Origin: Paulinella micropora
Lineage: Eukaryota; Cercozoa; Imbricatea; Euglyphida; Paulinellidae
Reading direction: 5' to 3'
Length of the DNA stretch: 64,000 bases
Assembly: GCA_019918135.1 (NCBI GenBank)
Contig: WBZZ01004754.1
Location: 25,001 to 89,000, forward strand
In this document: piece by piece, positions 52,691 through 62,898 of the stretch
Layout of the letters: every line of letters starts with the position of its first letter
Position numbering within the stretch: position 1 is the first letter of the stretch
The notes under the pieces: generated by a model
Seen by the model: only the letters and a program-made list of their open reading frames with translations
The model's database searches: none
Told to the model about the DNA's origin: nothing
Position numbers and translations under genes: made by a program

Positions 52691-53691
52691 GTCTGTTGTG
52701 GGTTGTGTATCTGGCGGTGGTTGTGTGTCTGCTTGTGGTGTTGCTGGTGCTTGTCCCTGGGTCAACTCAAATATTAGCTGTTTAGCCTCGGGTGAATTAG
52801 GGGTTGGCTGTTGTAGCTGTGTGGTTGGAGGTTTTTTGTCTGTGGCGCTTTCTTCTCTTTTAGAAGTTTATCTACTCTGTCCCAACCTTCATCGGGAGAA
52901 GTTATGTTTTCGGTAAATTTTTGAGCGTATAACCATTGTTTCAATATCTCTGAATAATTTTGCTTTCTGCCTTTTGATTTTACAATTTTAATATCAATGC
53001 CTGCTTTTATGAGACTAGATACAACAGATTCATTTTTAGGTTTTCCGGTATTTTTTCGTTTTAATCTCATACCCTCTGTAAACATAGCATCAATAATTAT
53101 TTTTCTCTTTTCGTCTTTCAAATCTTTTGCTTGCTTGTTTACTTCATCAGTTATATCAGTTATCCCGCTTGGAGATGATTTTGGAGTATGTTTTTTTGGC
53201 GTTTTTTCTTCGACAGGTGCTGTTAATAGTCCTTGCTTAGTTCTCCGTAATTCCTCAATAAGTCGTTGCTCTTTCCTGAGTTCTCTGTCCTTTTCATCCT
53301 GTCTTTCTTGTATGTCGGCTAATTCTTTGCGGTGTTGCCTCTTCCTTTCCTGGTCTTTTTCTTCAATATCCGCTTTCTCCTTCTTGTCTATGGCTTCTAT
53401 TTTTTCATATTTCTCCTGTTTGAGTTTATCTAAGTGGTCTTGAATAGCCATTCTCGTGTTCTGTTCAATCTCCGACAGGCTTTGAACTTTTTTCTTGTCT
53501 TCCTTCTTCGTCTTCGCCCTCTTCGGTCTTCCTAAATATTTCATAAATAGCTTAACGATTTGAAGTGTTGATAAGTCATTTGTTTTCTTTCCGAAGTTTA
53601 GATATGCTCGTTTGCCTTTTACTTTGATATATGGCCGACCATCCTTCGTTCTGTATATCCTCGGCGGTCGTTGCTTAGTTTTCTTTCGCAT
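52691..53691 (-). pseudogene. Basic coiled-coil protein of Polinton-like element, C-terminus lost
   Basis: 305 codons from the ATG at 53691 as read. N-terminus IYRTKDGRPYIKVKGKRAYL is a short beta-type motif seen at the start of conserved unnamed proteins of Polinton-like viruses and virophages. A long charged coiled coil follows (about residues 60-150), then RKIIIDAMFTEGMRLKR and a helical domain. The frame leaves register near 52850 and the natural continuation, Gln/Pro/Thr-rich (QLIFELTQGQAPATPQAD), reads through to the gypsy junction and stops at 52670 inside gypsy. The gene is thus cut by the junction. Function unknown; a virion or scaffold role is only a guess. Confidence 0.55.
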
Positions 53692-53740
53692 TGTATATTA
53701 TTAGTAAAAAAAATAATAGAAAGTAAGTTTAGTTTAATAT

Positions 53741-54061
53741 TTAAAATTTAAGTGCCCCACGGCCTCGTTGCTTACCATATCCCATATCGCTCGCAACCTT
53801 TTGAACTTTGTCAGCATAAGGAACGCCAACTCTATCCAAAGCTCCAGCTAAGCGAGAGATTGTTTTGTCTTTTTTCAAATAGTTATTAATAGACCTAAAT
53901 GTATTGCCAACCTTTTCCCAGTTTATTTTCCCTCCCTTTTGCCCACAACCCTTTTGTTTCTTGCGCCCAGTTTTCTTTTTTCCGCCTGCCATTGTGTTTG
54001 AGTTTCTCGTTATTTTTCCGACTGTTGGAATGACTTCAGCCCTTGTTGTTTTCACGACCAT
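53741..54061 (-). CDS. Small basic virion-type protein
   Basis: 106 codons from 54061; a second ATG opens MAGGKKKTGRKK. The N-terminal half is Lys/Gly-rich; the C-terminal half has SINNYLKKDKTISRLAGAL, VGVPYADKVQKVAS and ends MGYGKQRGRGALKF. Short proteins with a basic head, an amphipathic Leu/Ile helix and a Gly-Tyr-Gly plus Arg/Gly tail recur next to packaging ATPase genes in virophages and Polinton-like viruses and are thought to be minor virion or DNA-condensing proteins. Intact. The upstream region is AT-rich with TATA-like text. Confidence 0.55.
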   Translation of the reverse strand: MVVKTTRAEVIPTVGKITRNSNTMAGGKKKTGRKKQKGCGQKGGKINWEKVGNTFRSINNYLKKDKTISRLAGALDRVGVPYADKVQKVASDMGYGKQRGRGALKF

Positions 54062-54095
54062 TATAATATATGGAAAAAAATAATTAATAATAAAT

Positions 54096-54894
54096 TCATA
54101 AAAATCGCTTATTGAAATTTTGCCTCAAGTTAAACCTCTCTTTCGTCGCCTCGTGGTATTTTTCAATGAAGTATTCTAGGTCGTAGCCGAGGTCTAGATG
54201 CTTATACACGAGCTCTATTTTATCAACACTCTGACCAGGAAAAATAGGAGGTAGTCCAGCTGTTTAATCGCCTCAGGCCGTAAGTCGTTTAGATATTGCG
54301 AACTCATAATCACCTTTGACTTGTAGTGGCGGTTTTTCTTTAACAGATCGCTGACGGACTTATCCCTTAAACCTGAGCCGAGGTCATCTAACACGAAAAC
54401 GACTTCTGGTGTAATGTATTTGCTCGGTCTCGGGGGTTTTTCGCCTACATCATGATTCTTCTTTTCCTCTTTTCCGAAATATAAAAACTTCGGCTTCGGT
54501 TCTCCCTCTTTACCATCCTGTACAATCTCGCCTTCTTCTTGCTCTTCGTCGGGCTTGTTGAGCTTGTCTAATTCATAATCAATCACGCTGTAGCCGTCCG
54601 TTTTCAAATATGTATATATATAGCCATCGGGTTTCCCTTCTTCTTGAAGTGCTTAACCATTTCTTTGTAAATGTGGTCCTTGTGTATCGTGCTGGCTATA
54701 ATAACAATGCGGGTCTTTTTGTCGGTCGCTCGTTTCAAGATTTCAAACAGTGCGGTCGTCTTGCCACTCTTCTTGCGAGCGAGAAGAAAAATATTAGCGA
54801 ACGGCTCATCAAATAACTTATGTCCTTTTGCCAACTTGTCTCCATCTCCGTTTTGCTTTACTGGTTTTACCTTTACATGATTGATTTTCTCCAT
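54096..54894 (-). pseudogene. A32-like DNA packaging ATPase, two frameshifts
   Basis: About 265 residues in three frames. From the ATG at 54894: KPVKQNGDGDKLAKGHKLF, then Walker A ANIFLLARKKSGKTTALFEIL. A one-base loss beside the G-run at about 54636 shifts the frame; PDGYIYTYLKTDGYSVIDYE continues it. Walker B is VVFVLDDLGSGLRD, followed by the sensor-like KVIMSSQYLNDL. A second shift in a T-run near 54240 hides the last 50 residues (LVYKHLDLGYDLEYFIEKYH to a TGA at 54096). This FtsK/HerA-type motor fills preformed capsids with DNA. Its presence is the strongest evidence for a viral origin of the element. Confidence 0.85.
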
Positions 54895-54908
54895 CGTGTA
54901 TATAAATA

Positions 54909-55142
54909 TTAACCCAAAAATTCTAAACAAATAACAATTCTTCCAGCTAGCAGGTCAGTCTCAATATTGCCACTGTCCGTTTTAAGTACTCTAAATGTGT
55001 ATTGCCCGTCGGTCCAGCCTACTACTCCTAAGTTGTAGCTGAGATTTGAAATGTTTGCGATGTTGCTGTCTGCGAATGTGCCAATTATCCCGATGCGGTC
55101 CATATGAAGGATTTTTGTTTTCGTTTCAGTCATATCATTCAT
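54909..55142 (-). CDS. Small beta-rich protein, part 2
   Basis: 77 codons, starting in an ATGA overlap with the next upstream frame. Reads as strands and turns (IGIIGTFADSNIANISNLSY, GWTDGQYTFRVLKTDSG). Not recognised. With the frame before it, it may form one beta-rich virion protein split by a short deletion, because the upstream frame is of the same style and ends exactly at this start. Confidence 0.35.
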   Translation of the reverse strand: MNDMTETKTKILHMDRIGIIGTFADSNIANISNLSYNLGVVGWTDGQYTFRVLKTDSGNIETDLLAGRIVICLEFLG

Positions 55143-55291
55143 ATAGTGGATAAACTTATTCTAGTCGGTGTAAAGTTCATTCGAATGTTTTTGTCAAATG
55201 TCTTACTACCACCAGCAAAATAATTACTCAGAAAAATAATCTTTTGGAATTTATAGTCCGCCATCGTGATGTCGCCTATAATAATGCTCAT
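55139..55291 (-). CDS. Small beta-rich protein, part 1
   Basis: 50 codons from an ATG at 55291, overlapping the next gene by four bases. It includes DYKFQKIIFLSNYFAGGSK and KNIRMNFTPTRISLST. Either a genuine overlapping gene or the front half of the following frame. Confidence 0.35.
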   Translation of the reverse strand: MSIIIGDITMADYKFQKIIFLSNYFAGGSKTFDKNIRMNFTPTRISLSTI

Positions 55292-55494
55292 AAACTTTTT
55301 ATTAATTAATATTTCTGCTAGGTCCGCCTGCGACTTCTATTCGAGATACAGCGATAAAAAAATGAAAGCTGTGTGTGGTGTATTGAAAAGGGATCGGTGT
55401 ATAAGCCGATGAGTGATGTGTTAGTTTTGAAGAAGCTAAACCTTTAATTTGTTCAAATGATGCTTCGCGGTATAAAGTCTATTTGTACGAGTGT
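55292..55494. other. AT-rich gap in Polinton-like element
   Basis: No gene seen on either strand. Confidence 0.4.
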
Positions 55495-55836
55495 TCACTT
55501 CTTTGAACTGGATGGCGATGGAAGGCATATCCCGATAAGTAGTGTTAAAATGCCTACATAAGTGTTAGCAACCTCACACGGAATGTTCTTTTCAGATAGC
55601 CTCACGATACAAAGGGTTATAATGGAGATGATGATACCCATTTGAAATAAGAACTTAATAAGACGGCTGTCAGCTTTTCGTTTAGACATACAACAGTCCC
55701 AGTTGTCTTCGTATTCGTGGTCTAATTTTTTTTCTTCATGCTTAATTTGGACGTCTAGCACGCGGTTCTTCAACTCTGGTGTGAGTTCTCCATCTAACTC
55801 AATAACTGGCGGTGGTTGATGTAATCTAGGAGGCAT
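55495..55836 (-). CDS. Two-helix membrane protein
   Basis: 113 codons from an ATG at 55836 that overlaps the end of the adhesin gene by 11 bases. The first 60 residues are charged (ELKNRVLDVQIKHEEKKLDH), then two membrane helices, FLFQMGIIISIITLCIVRL and NTYVGILTLLIGICLPSP. Small proteins with this end (aromatic, Gly, Leu-Pro-Ser-Pro) are frequent in virophages and Polinton-like viruses and are presumed membrane components. Intact. Confidence 0.55.
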   Translation of the reverse strand: MPPRLHQPPPVIELDGELTPELKNRVLDVQIKHEEKKLDHEYEDNWDCCMSKRKADSRLIKFLFQMGIIISIITLCIVRLSEKNIPCEVANTYVGILTLLIGICLPSPSSSKK

Positions 55837-58199
55837 TTGGAGGAAATACGACTGCTCTCAGTTCTGCTAATTGGTTTGTTTGGTCTTGTAATATATTAAG
55901 TAGAAGTTTATTTTCTTTTTCTAAGTTAACTACCTTTTCTGCCATGTGTTGAAAAGCACTAACTAATATCGGAATAAAACTTGTATATGTTATTCCTTCA
56001 AGGTTTTCATCTTCTCCTATTTTCAGGTCTGTTGTATCCACAAACTCTGGAAATATTTCTTTTACCTCATCCGCTATAAACCCGCATTTCTTCTTTTCTT
56101 TCTTCTCATCTGATTTCCAATAGTACGAACAACAATTTAGTTTCATTAGTTTCTCGCAACAATCGCCACATTCTAATATCTTAATATCTGATTTTAATCT
56201 TCTGTCGGACGAAAACCCCATGCACTATTTTGTGGAACATAGTTATAAGCAGAGCCAACATTGCCATTTGAATTTGGTGTTGACCAAGCATACAGTTGTG
56301 TACCACTCCATCCAATCGCCCCTCTGTTGTTTCCTCCCGCATTCGCCTTCAATACTATTAATGGTTCTGTAGTGTTTGCTGGCCTGCTTCCTGATATGAG
56401 CCCCCTGAGCCTGTCGTATTAAGTGTAATACTACTACTCGCTGTTAATGATGTTGTTGATATGCCCGCATTTGCTGTTAAAGATGAAGAACAGGTCATAG
56501 CACTCTGAGCATAGATTATTCCACTCCCCTTAGAATAAAAATTTAAGTCTTGATTAGTGTTGCTTCCCGCAGCATATACCGAATTATAACCAAAACCAAC
56601 TCCCTGCGTCCCGTTGCTGTGTCTAAATTCAATACCCCCAGAAGATTGACCAAGGTTTGCGGTGGCACATAATCCTACTGGAGATGCGTGCGACCCACTT
56701 CTTGCTTCTCCTCTTATATCTACCGTGCTATTAACAACGGATATGCCCGCAATTGCGGTTATTAGTCCTGCCGTGCTTATATTCATCGCCTCGCTCATTG
56801 TTATCGCTTGTCCGAGTGTTCCCCCATTTTTGTAATTAAAACTGAGTTTATTTGTGTATTTCGATATTTGGAAATTTGATGATGTGTTTGAAGATAATAT
56901 GCTAGTGCCGTTATAATAACAATCAAAATACAAATTAATATTGTCTTGCCCCCAGTTCAATAATTGGAATGTAGGATAAACGGATGTATTAACAAAAGCT
57001 TGTATATGTGGTCCATTCATATTGTTGTTGGTTCCATAATTCTAAGCCCCCTGTCGCAGCTGTGCCTTTCGTGTTTCTGCCTATTATACACGGGACGCCG
57101 AGAGAAGTCGCTAATATTTCACTGAATTCCTTCGTTCCTGACATTGTCTGTGTTCCAGTTAATTTCACATTTTGTCCGTCTAATGTGTCTACATAAGTGT
57201 TTTGTTTGCCCCATCTGTTGATGCTGATGGAGTTGCTAAGTTTGTTATTCTTTGGCTTTTCATATCAACTCCCGCATTTGCCGTTATCAATCCGCTGGCC
57301 GTTAATGTTGTCCCTGTTAATCCCGCATTTGCCGTGATTAAACCACTTGCTGTTATTGCCCCGCTTGTTGTTGATGTGTATCCTGTCATATTTCTAACAT
57401 TCGTTATATCGTAGTTAAATGTCTCATAATCAAAATATAAACTTGCTATACGGGGCTGGCTTCTAAATGAAGTTCCACCTCTTCCTGTCTTACTTACTAT
57501 GAATATGATGTATCTAGCGGTAGCATTTGAAGCGGGGTTATATGTTTTCGTCGTTTGACTTGCCAACGCCTCCCCGCTCCTGCTATCCCATAATGTATAT
57601 GTGATATTGTCCGCACTTGTTCCAACATACCAAATAGACGGGGTAGTTTCAATAAAGTTCGCCGACGACGACCGCACATAATAAGTTTTTATTCTATATA
57701 TCGCCCCTAAATCAATTTTTATATATTCGCCTGTGTACCCTATTCCTCCCCACGTGTTCGTTGTCGCGGGAGTCCTTGTATATACTCCTGTCGTGTCATT
57801 GTAGTATATGGCTGTAGTCCAATAATCATTCTGGTCGGCATTAAAAGCATAATAAGCGGGGTTATATTCATTAGAAGCAGAAGCAACAAACCCACCAGAA
57901 TTATTGCTTGTCATAGTCTCCGGGGCGGTATATAAAAAAAAAGCCGAAGCACCCAGTTTAATATCGCCTGACATAGTTCCGCCTGTTAATGAAAGATAAG
58001 TTAATGAACCTGTTGAATTTACCCAGTTTGTTCCATTGTATGTTAGTAATTGACCGTTTGCAGGCGTTGTTATTACTACATCGCTGTGTGTATCAATCGT
58101 CCCATCCGCTGATACTTTAGCATTATTTGCTGTGTGCTCTGATAACCAAGTTGAGACAGTTTTAGCATTTAGTTGATTTACATTTGTAATGCTTTGGCT

Positions 58200-58460
58200 G
58201 TTCATATCAAGTCCGCCATTAGCGGTTATCAACCCACTTGTCGTAAGTCTCGTTCCTGTTATCCAGCATTCGCCATTATCAACCCGCTCGCTGTAAGTGT
58301 CGTTCCTGTTAATCCAGCATTCGCCGTTATCAATCCACTTGCCGTAAAACTAAGTGTCGTTTCTGTTAATCCCGCATTTGCCGTTATCAATCCGCTGGTC
58401 GTTAACGTAGTCCCAGTTAATCCCGCATTTGCCGTTATCAATCCGCTGGCTGTAAGTGTC
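58200..58460 (-). repeat. About 51-base minisatellite within adhesin
   Basis: Five degenerate copies coding ASGLITANAGLTGTTLT-like units, with three related copies at about 57265-57360. Direct repeats of this kind allow length change of the fibre. Confidence 0.8.
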
Positions 58461-59199
58461 GTTCATTGCTCCACTCGTCGTAATCGTATCACAAGTTGTA
58501 TCATAATTTAATGTCTCATAATCAAAATACAGACTGGCTATGCGGGGTTGGCTTCTAAGTGAAGTTCCTCCACTCCCCGTCTTGTTCACGACGAATATGA
58601 TGTATCTAGCGGTAGCATTTGAAGCGGGTGTATATGTTTTTGTTGATTGTGAAGCCCAAGCCTCGCCACTCCTGCTATCCCATAATTATAAGTCGCGTTG
58701 TCAGTGCTCACTCCCACATACCAAATGCTCGGTGTTGTTTCGATGTAATTAGCAGCTGAAGACCGCACATAATAATTTTTTATTCTATATGTTGCTCCTA
58801 AATCTATTTTTATGTATTCGCCAGTGTATGCTGTTCCTCCCCATGTGTTCGTTGTCGCGGGAGTTCTGTTATATACTCCTGTCGTGTCGTTGTAGTATAT
58901 TGCCGTCGTCCAATAATCGTTCTGACTGGCATTAAAAGCATAGTAGGCGGGATTGTATTCATTAGAAGCAGAAGCAACAAACCCACCAGAACTGTTGCTT
59001 GTCATAGCCTGTGGTGTGGCGACGTATGTGGCAAAAGTTGAAGCGCCCATTTTAACATCTCCCGCCATAGTGCCTCCTATTAATGGAAGATAAGTTAATG
59101 ACCCAGTAGGATTTACCCAGTTTGAACCGTTGTATGTTAATAATTGACCATTCGCTGGTGTCGTTATTATTACATCACTCAAAGCATCTATTGATTTTA

Positions 59200-59850
59200 A
59201 TCCTATTCTCGTGTCGAAGTCTGTATTCGCCCTCGCTGTTGTATAATATAAGTTAGTGCTCTCTGCTAAGTTGTTGGTTGATTTAGTGGCTAATTGTGTA
59301 TCAAACCTCGCATTAGTATAATAAAGGTTCGTCCCCTCGGCTAAGTTGTTGGTTGATTTAGTGGCTAGCCGTGTGTCAAAGTCTGTATTCGCCCTTGCGG
59401 TGGTGTAATATAAATTTGTTCCTTCTGCTAAGTTATTGGTTGATTTGTGGCTAGCCTAGCATCAAAGTCTGTATTTACCCTTGCGGTGGTGTAATATAGA
59501 TTTGTTTCTTCTGCTAAGTTATTGGTTGATTTAGTGGCTAGCCTAGCATCAAAGTCTGTGTTTGCCCTTGCGGTAGTGTAATATAAATTGGTGCCCTCGG
59601 ATAAGTTGTTGGTTGATTTAGTGGCTAGCCGTGTGTCAAAGTCTGTATTCGCCCTTGCAGTGGTGTAATATAGATTTGTTCCTTCTTTTAAGTCCGCTGT
59701 GTTTTTTGTAGCTAGTCTCGCATCAAATCGCCCATCGGTATAGTATAAATTGATGCCTTCTTTGATGTCCCCTGTGCTTTTTGTAGACAGTCTCACATCA
59801 AATCGGCCGTCAGTGTAATAAAGATTTACAGGGTCAGCATCTTCTGGTAC
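59200..59850 (-). repeat. Eight NLYYT-coding repeats
   Basis: Units of 75-93 bases at about 59814, 59738, 59661, 59578, 59492, 59405, 59312 and 59242 (position of the TAATATAAATT-like core). Most similar among themselves in the middle, as expected for recent unequal exchange. Confidence 0.85.
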
Positions 59851-60061
59851 TCTGTCTGTGTTTAATCCGATAATATTAGTGTTCGTTAAGTCTAAGTTAA
59901 GTATATTTAGACTATCAACAGCCAGCTCATTAAGGCCTAATAAACTTTTGAATTGACTCATTCACCAAAACCGGAGGTGCTATTATTATATTTATTAGGA
60001 AATTGTTTATTGATAAAAACTAAATAATATTATTTTGTATGATAATATAAACAAATAGAAA

Positions 60062-60581
60062 ATGCCAAGAGGTAATAGAGAGGTTGCGATGAAGAACCTC
60101 GAAAAGGGTTGGGAGGCGAAGAAGAACCAGGCTAAGCAGAGAAAGATTGAGAGGGCGAGGGAACTACTTGCGGAGGAAGAGGCTAAGAATGTAAAAGAAA
60201 TTACGGCGGAACAGCAGATGGACCACGTTTCTAAAAAGCAGTTGGCAAGGATATGATAGATGGTAGAGATGGTGATCCGATTGAAGAAAGCAGCTCGGAT
60301 GAAGAGGTCGAACAGGACTTTGTAGATATTGTTGCACGACGTGTTGCGGGTATGAAACTTAAGACTAAACAGAAGAAGGCGAAGAAAGTGGTAAAAAGAA
60401 AGTGGAAGAAGAAAGCGATGACGAAAGCGAAAGCGAGGAAGAAGAAGAGGAAGAGCCTAAGCCTAAGAAGGGTAAAGGTAAGAAATCAAACATATCAGTC
60501 AATGTTTACAATCAGCAACCCGAGAAAGCGAAAAAAGAAAATAATGATACATCTAAAATTTTCTCAAGTTCTAATATATGA
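60062..60581 (+). pseudogene. Charged coiled-coil protein with acidic tail, broken
   Basis: From the ATG at 60062 a Lys/Glu-rich helix (EKGWEAKKNQAKQRKIERAR) to 60256, an ATGA overlap, then EESSSDEEVEQDFVDIVARR. A second shift near 60395 restores the natural tail in another frame: a Glu/Ser/Asp run, KPKKGKGKK, then ISVNVYNQQPEKAKKENN ending at TGA 60579-60581. Highly charged, disordered proteins of this kind are common in viruses as scaffold or DNA-binding proteins. Function not known. Confidence 0.5.
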
Positions 60582-60640
60582 ACCTTTTTTTTTAAAAAGC
60601 TTCACCAAAAACTTGGAGGTGCGGAGGCGAAGTCTCTGCG

Positions 60641-60862
60641 ATGAGTAATATAAAGAACCTTCCGTTAGATGTTCGTTTTCACATTATGGACTATCTATAT
60701 AATCGTTTTGAGTATGACTTCAATAGCTGCTATGTGTGTGGATTAACTCTGTGCTTAGCTAATAGACAGATTACAGCCATTGATGACCGTTTCGACCGAT
60801 TTTATACTTACGAGTTTTGTTCTAATTATTGTTTTGAACTAGAAAAAAAAAAGAAAGATTAA
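60641..60862 (+). CDS. Small F-box-like protein with cysteine pairs
   Basis: 73 codons from the ATG at 60641. The start NLPLDVRFHIMDYLYNRF has the Leu-Pro-x-x-Val/Ile spacing of F-box openings. Then CYVCGLTLC and FCSNYCFELE give Cys pairs that may bind one zinc. It ends in a Lys run. Just upstream lies TTCACCAAAAACTTGGAGGTGC, similar to the sequence before the adhesin start. Intact. Confidence 0.45.
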   Translation: MSNIKNLPLDVRFHIMDYLYNRFEYDFNSCYVCGLTLCLANRQITAIDDRFDRFYTYEFCSNYCFELEKKKKD

Positions 60863-60900
60863 TATATAAGGATAAAGCATTAGGTGTCATTAAGTATTAG

Positions 60901-61878
60901 ATGGATCACAAACATAGCAATCCACAAAACAATGAACCCGGAGGTGAAGATGAAGATGAAAGAAAGGAACAACAAGCACTTGAAATACATTACCAGAAAA
61001 GGTTGCCGACTGATAAATGGAATACGATATGGTCTGACAAACCACTAAAGCAAGTTTTCGTAGACCTTGCCGATATGTCAAAACTAAAAGACAATAAAGG
61101 AAATAAAGGCTATGCATGGATGTTGTTTTGGATAGGCACGCATAGCCGATTTTTAATTATTAAACCACTTAAAAACAAAACAGCGAAAGAAGTTTATTTA
61201 GCTTTAAAATCTATACCGTACACGCCGGAATCGATTACAAGCGACAGCGGGAGTGAATACAAAGGAATAGTCAAAGATTATTTCAGAGACAACAACGTTG
61301 AACACAGGACTGTTGAAATAGGAGACCACCGGGCGCTTGCAATCGTTGACAGGGTTATAAGAACAATACGGAGGTGGCTTGACATTTTATTCGAAACTAA
61401 CGGCAATTTTGACTGGCTAACTTATATTGACGATATGGTTGATGCTTACAATATGCGATTTCATAGAACTATTCAAAATAGGCCGATAGATGTATTTAAG
61501 GGTGTTAATAAAAATAAACAACGTATTCAACGGGACGGGTTAATTGACGACTATAGCATCGACGATAAGGTGCGAAAGGAAAACAAAAGAAGTATTTTCA
61601 GCAAAGGTGGGAAAGGTTGGTCTAAAAAAATATATACAGTTAAGGGTCGTTCTGGCTTCAAAGTCGTTCTCAGTAATGACGAACTAGTCAGCCCTCGTGA
61701 ATTATTAAAAACTAAGTTTAATGGATCGGTTGATGATGAGGAACAGATAGAAACTAAACTTAAAAAAATAACGAAGGAGAAAAAAATAAAAGAACAGTTA
61801 AAAAGAGAAGATGTTGATGAAGGAAATATAAGAACTTCAAATAGAACTAGAAAGCGAGTTGAAAAGTTAGACCTTTAA
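60901..61878 (+). CDS. Retroviral-type integrase (rve) of Polinton-like element
   Basis: 325 codons. After an acidic head the RNase H-fold core has VFVDLADM (Asp55), ITSDSGSEYKG (Asp115) and HRALAIVDRVIRTIRRW, where the third acid is Asp150 instead of the usual Glu. The second and third acids are 35 positions apart, as in a D,D-35-E enzyme. The C-terminal part (FSKGGKGWSKKIYTVKGR, SPRELLKT) is the SH3-like DNA-binding end of Polinton integrases. It would insert the element's DNA into the host chromosome. Intact frame, convergent with the next gene and overlapping it by four bases. No HHCC zinc region is visible at the N-terminus. Confidence 0.85.
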   Translation: MDHKHSNPQNNEPGGEDEDERKEQQALEIHYQKRLPTDKWNTIWSDKPLKQVFVDLADMSKLKDNKGNKGYAWMLFWIGTHSRFLIIKPLKNKTAKEVYLALKSIPYTPESITSDSGSEYKGIVKDYFRDNNVEHRTVEIGDHRALAIVDRVIRTIRRWLDILFETNGNFDWLTYIDDMVDAYNMRFHRTIQNRPIDVFKGVNKNKQRIQRDGLIDDYSIDDKVRKENKRSIFSKGGKGWSKKIYTVKGRSGFKVVLSNDELVSPRELLKTKFNGSVDDEEQIETKLKKITKEKKIKEQLKREDVDEGNIRTSNRTRKRVEKLDL

Positions 61879-62470
61879 TAACCGAATACATTCAATCCTA
61901 TTTCTTCAACACTATCCATAAATATTTTATGTTTTCTTGTTTTGTAATGTCGTTCTCTAGACCTAAACATATACACAGACCCGCAGACACATTTCATTTT
62001 TTTGTCTAACTTATCTCGGTTTTTCTCTCTGTTTTCTTTGTTCCATTTTTTCTTTTTATCTTTGTTATCTTTATTATTATTATATTGTTTCATATCAAAA
62101 AGTAATTTTTCACGATTGACTTTGTAATAATTTCTGCTTTTTTTATTTAGTCTTTCTTTATTTTCCTTGTTCCATTCTGTTTTTGTTCTTCCTGTGATTT
62201 GTTTGTTTATACACTTTTCAGTTGCTCTAATTATTTCTCCTTCTCTCTTACAAAGTTCCATTCTGTTATTACATTGAAACATTTCAACAAGTTTAATGTA
62301 GTTATCATCATATTTCAAAATTTCAAAAAAAGATACATACGATGTTTTATATTCATAGTCCTTTCTATGTTGATACAATCTTTTATGTAATGGGTTTGTA
62401 GTAGAACCAATATATATTTGGTCTGGTATGAACGAATAGCATAAATCTTTCCTTATTTGTAGTCTGGCAT
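61875..62470 (-). pseudogene. GIY-YIG endonuclease with C-terminal zinc finger
   Basis: The ATG at 62470 opens MPDYK, then a TAA; GKIYAIRSYQT and, one frame over, DQIYIGSTTNPLHKRLYQHR give the GIY-YIG motif. The downstream 167 codons carry ELCKREGEIIRATE (catalytic Glu region), a Lys/Asn-rich linker and CVCGSVYMFRSRERHYKTRKH, a C2H2-like finger. Such nucleases make site-specific breaks and often spread with viruses as homing-type genes. Two lesions near 62420-62455 (a nonsense codon and a shift) disable the copy. Confidence 0.65.
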
Positions 62471-62846
62471 TTGTTTTTTGTCGTCCTTTGTTGTCTTATT
62501 AGGTCTTATTATGTCCTTTTCTTTAATAGGAAATATTTTTTTGCAGTCTGTGGTGGGCTTTGAAAATAATTACGACAGTCGGCCCGCATATCAAAAAAGG
62601 TATTCAGGGGGGTGGCAGCCAACTTCACCTGCACGAATGTATTCGGGAGTGCAGTCTTACGTGGACAACTTGTATCACTGCATTATTTTTTACATACACA
62701 ACTTCTATCACAACTTCTTATTCTTTTCTCTTCCGTTTTGATTTATCTCCTTCGTCGATATGTTTTCTCTTCGATTTATCTCCTTCGTCGATATTATTTC
62801 TCTTCGATTTCTTATGATGTTTAAAAATAGCAATTTGGGCTCAAAG

Positions 62847-62896
62847 ACACTTTTTTTAGAGGGCATTTTCTTGAAAATGACCCTAAAAAAAAGTGT
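62847..62896 (-). terminator. Hairpin behind zinc-finger gene
   Basis: ACACTTTTTTTAGAGGGCAT...AATGACCCTAAAAAAAAGTGT, about 24 pairs with a 2-base loop, starting three bases past the stop of the zinc-finger gene. A sister hairpin lies at 63278-63325. Confidence 0.6.
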
Positions 62897-62898
62897 AA

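Larger units (their letters stand above)
55826..59961 (-). pseudogene. Phage-like adhesin: NLYYT repeats, two discoidin domains, S74 chaperone
   Basis: About 1370 residues if all frames are read, in roughly eight pieces. From the ATG at 59961: a short head, eight repeats of about 28 residues with NLYYT and DxRLATKST (59850-59200), a discoidin-like domain (about 59000-58560, SNEYNPAYYAFNASQNDYWT, GEYIKIDLGATYRIKNYYVR), a 5-copy ASGLITANAGLTGTTLT repeat (58460-58200), a second discoidin-like domain (57900-57420), 3 more ASG repeats, a fibre-like region, and a C-terminal peptidase S74 chaperone (56221-55826: SSDRRLKSDIK, CGFIADEVKEIFPEFVD, ITYTSFIPILVSA). S74 domains help trimers fold, then cut themselves off before the Ser. 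It would bind host surface glycans. Breaks lie near 56225 (T-run), 57020, 57190, 58250, 58590, 59180 and 59430. Confidence 0.75.

Noticed and set aside
57265..59850. CRISPR-like regular direct repeats
   Set aside because: The repeats are in a coding frame, vary in length, have no unique spacers and no cas genes; they encode the fibre repeats.
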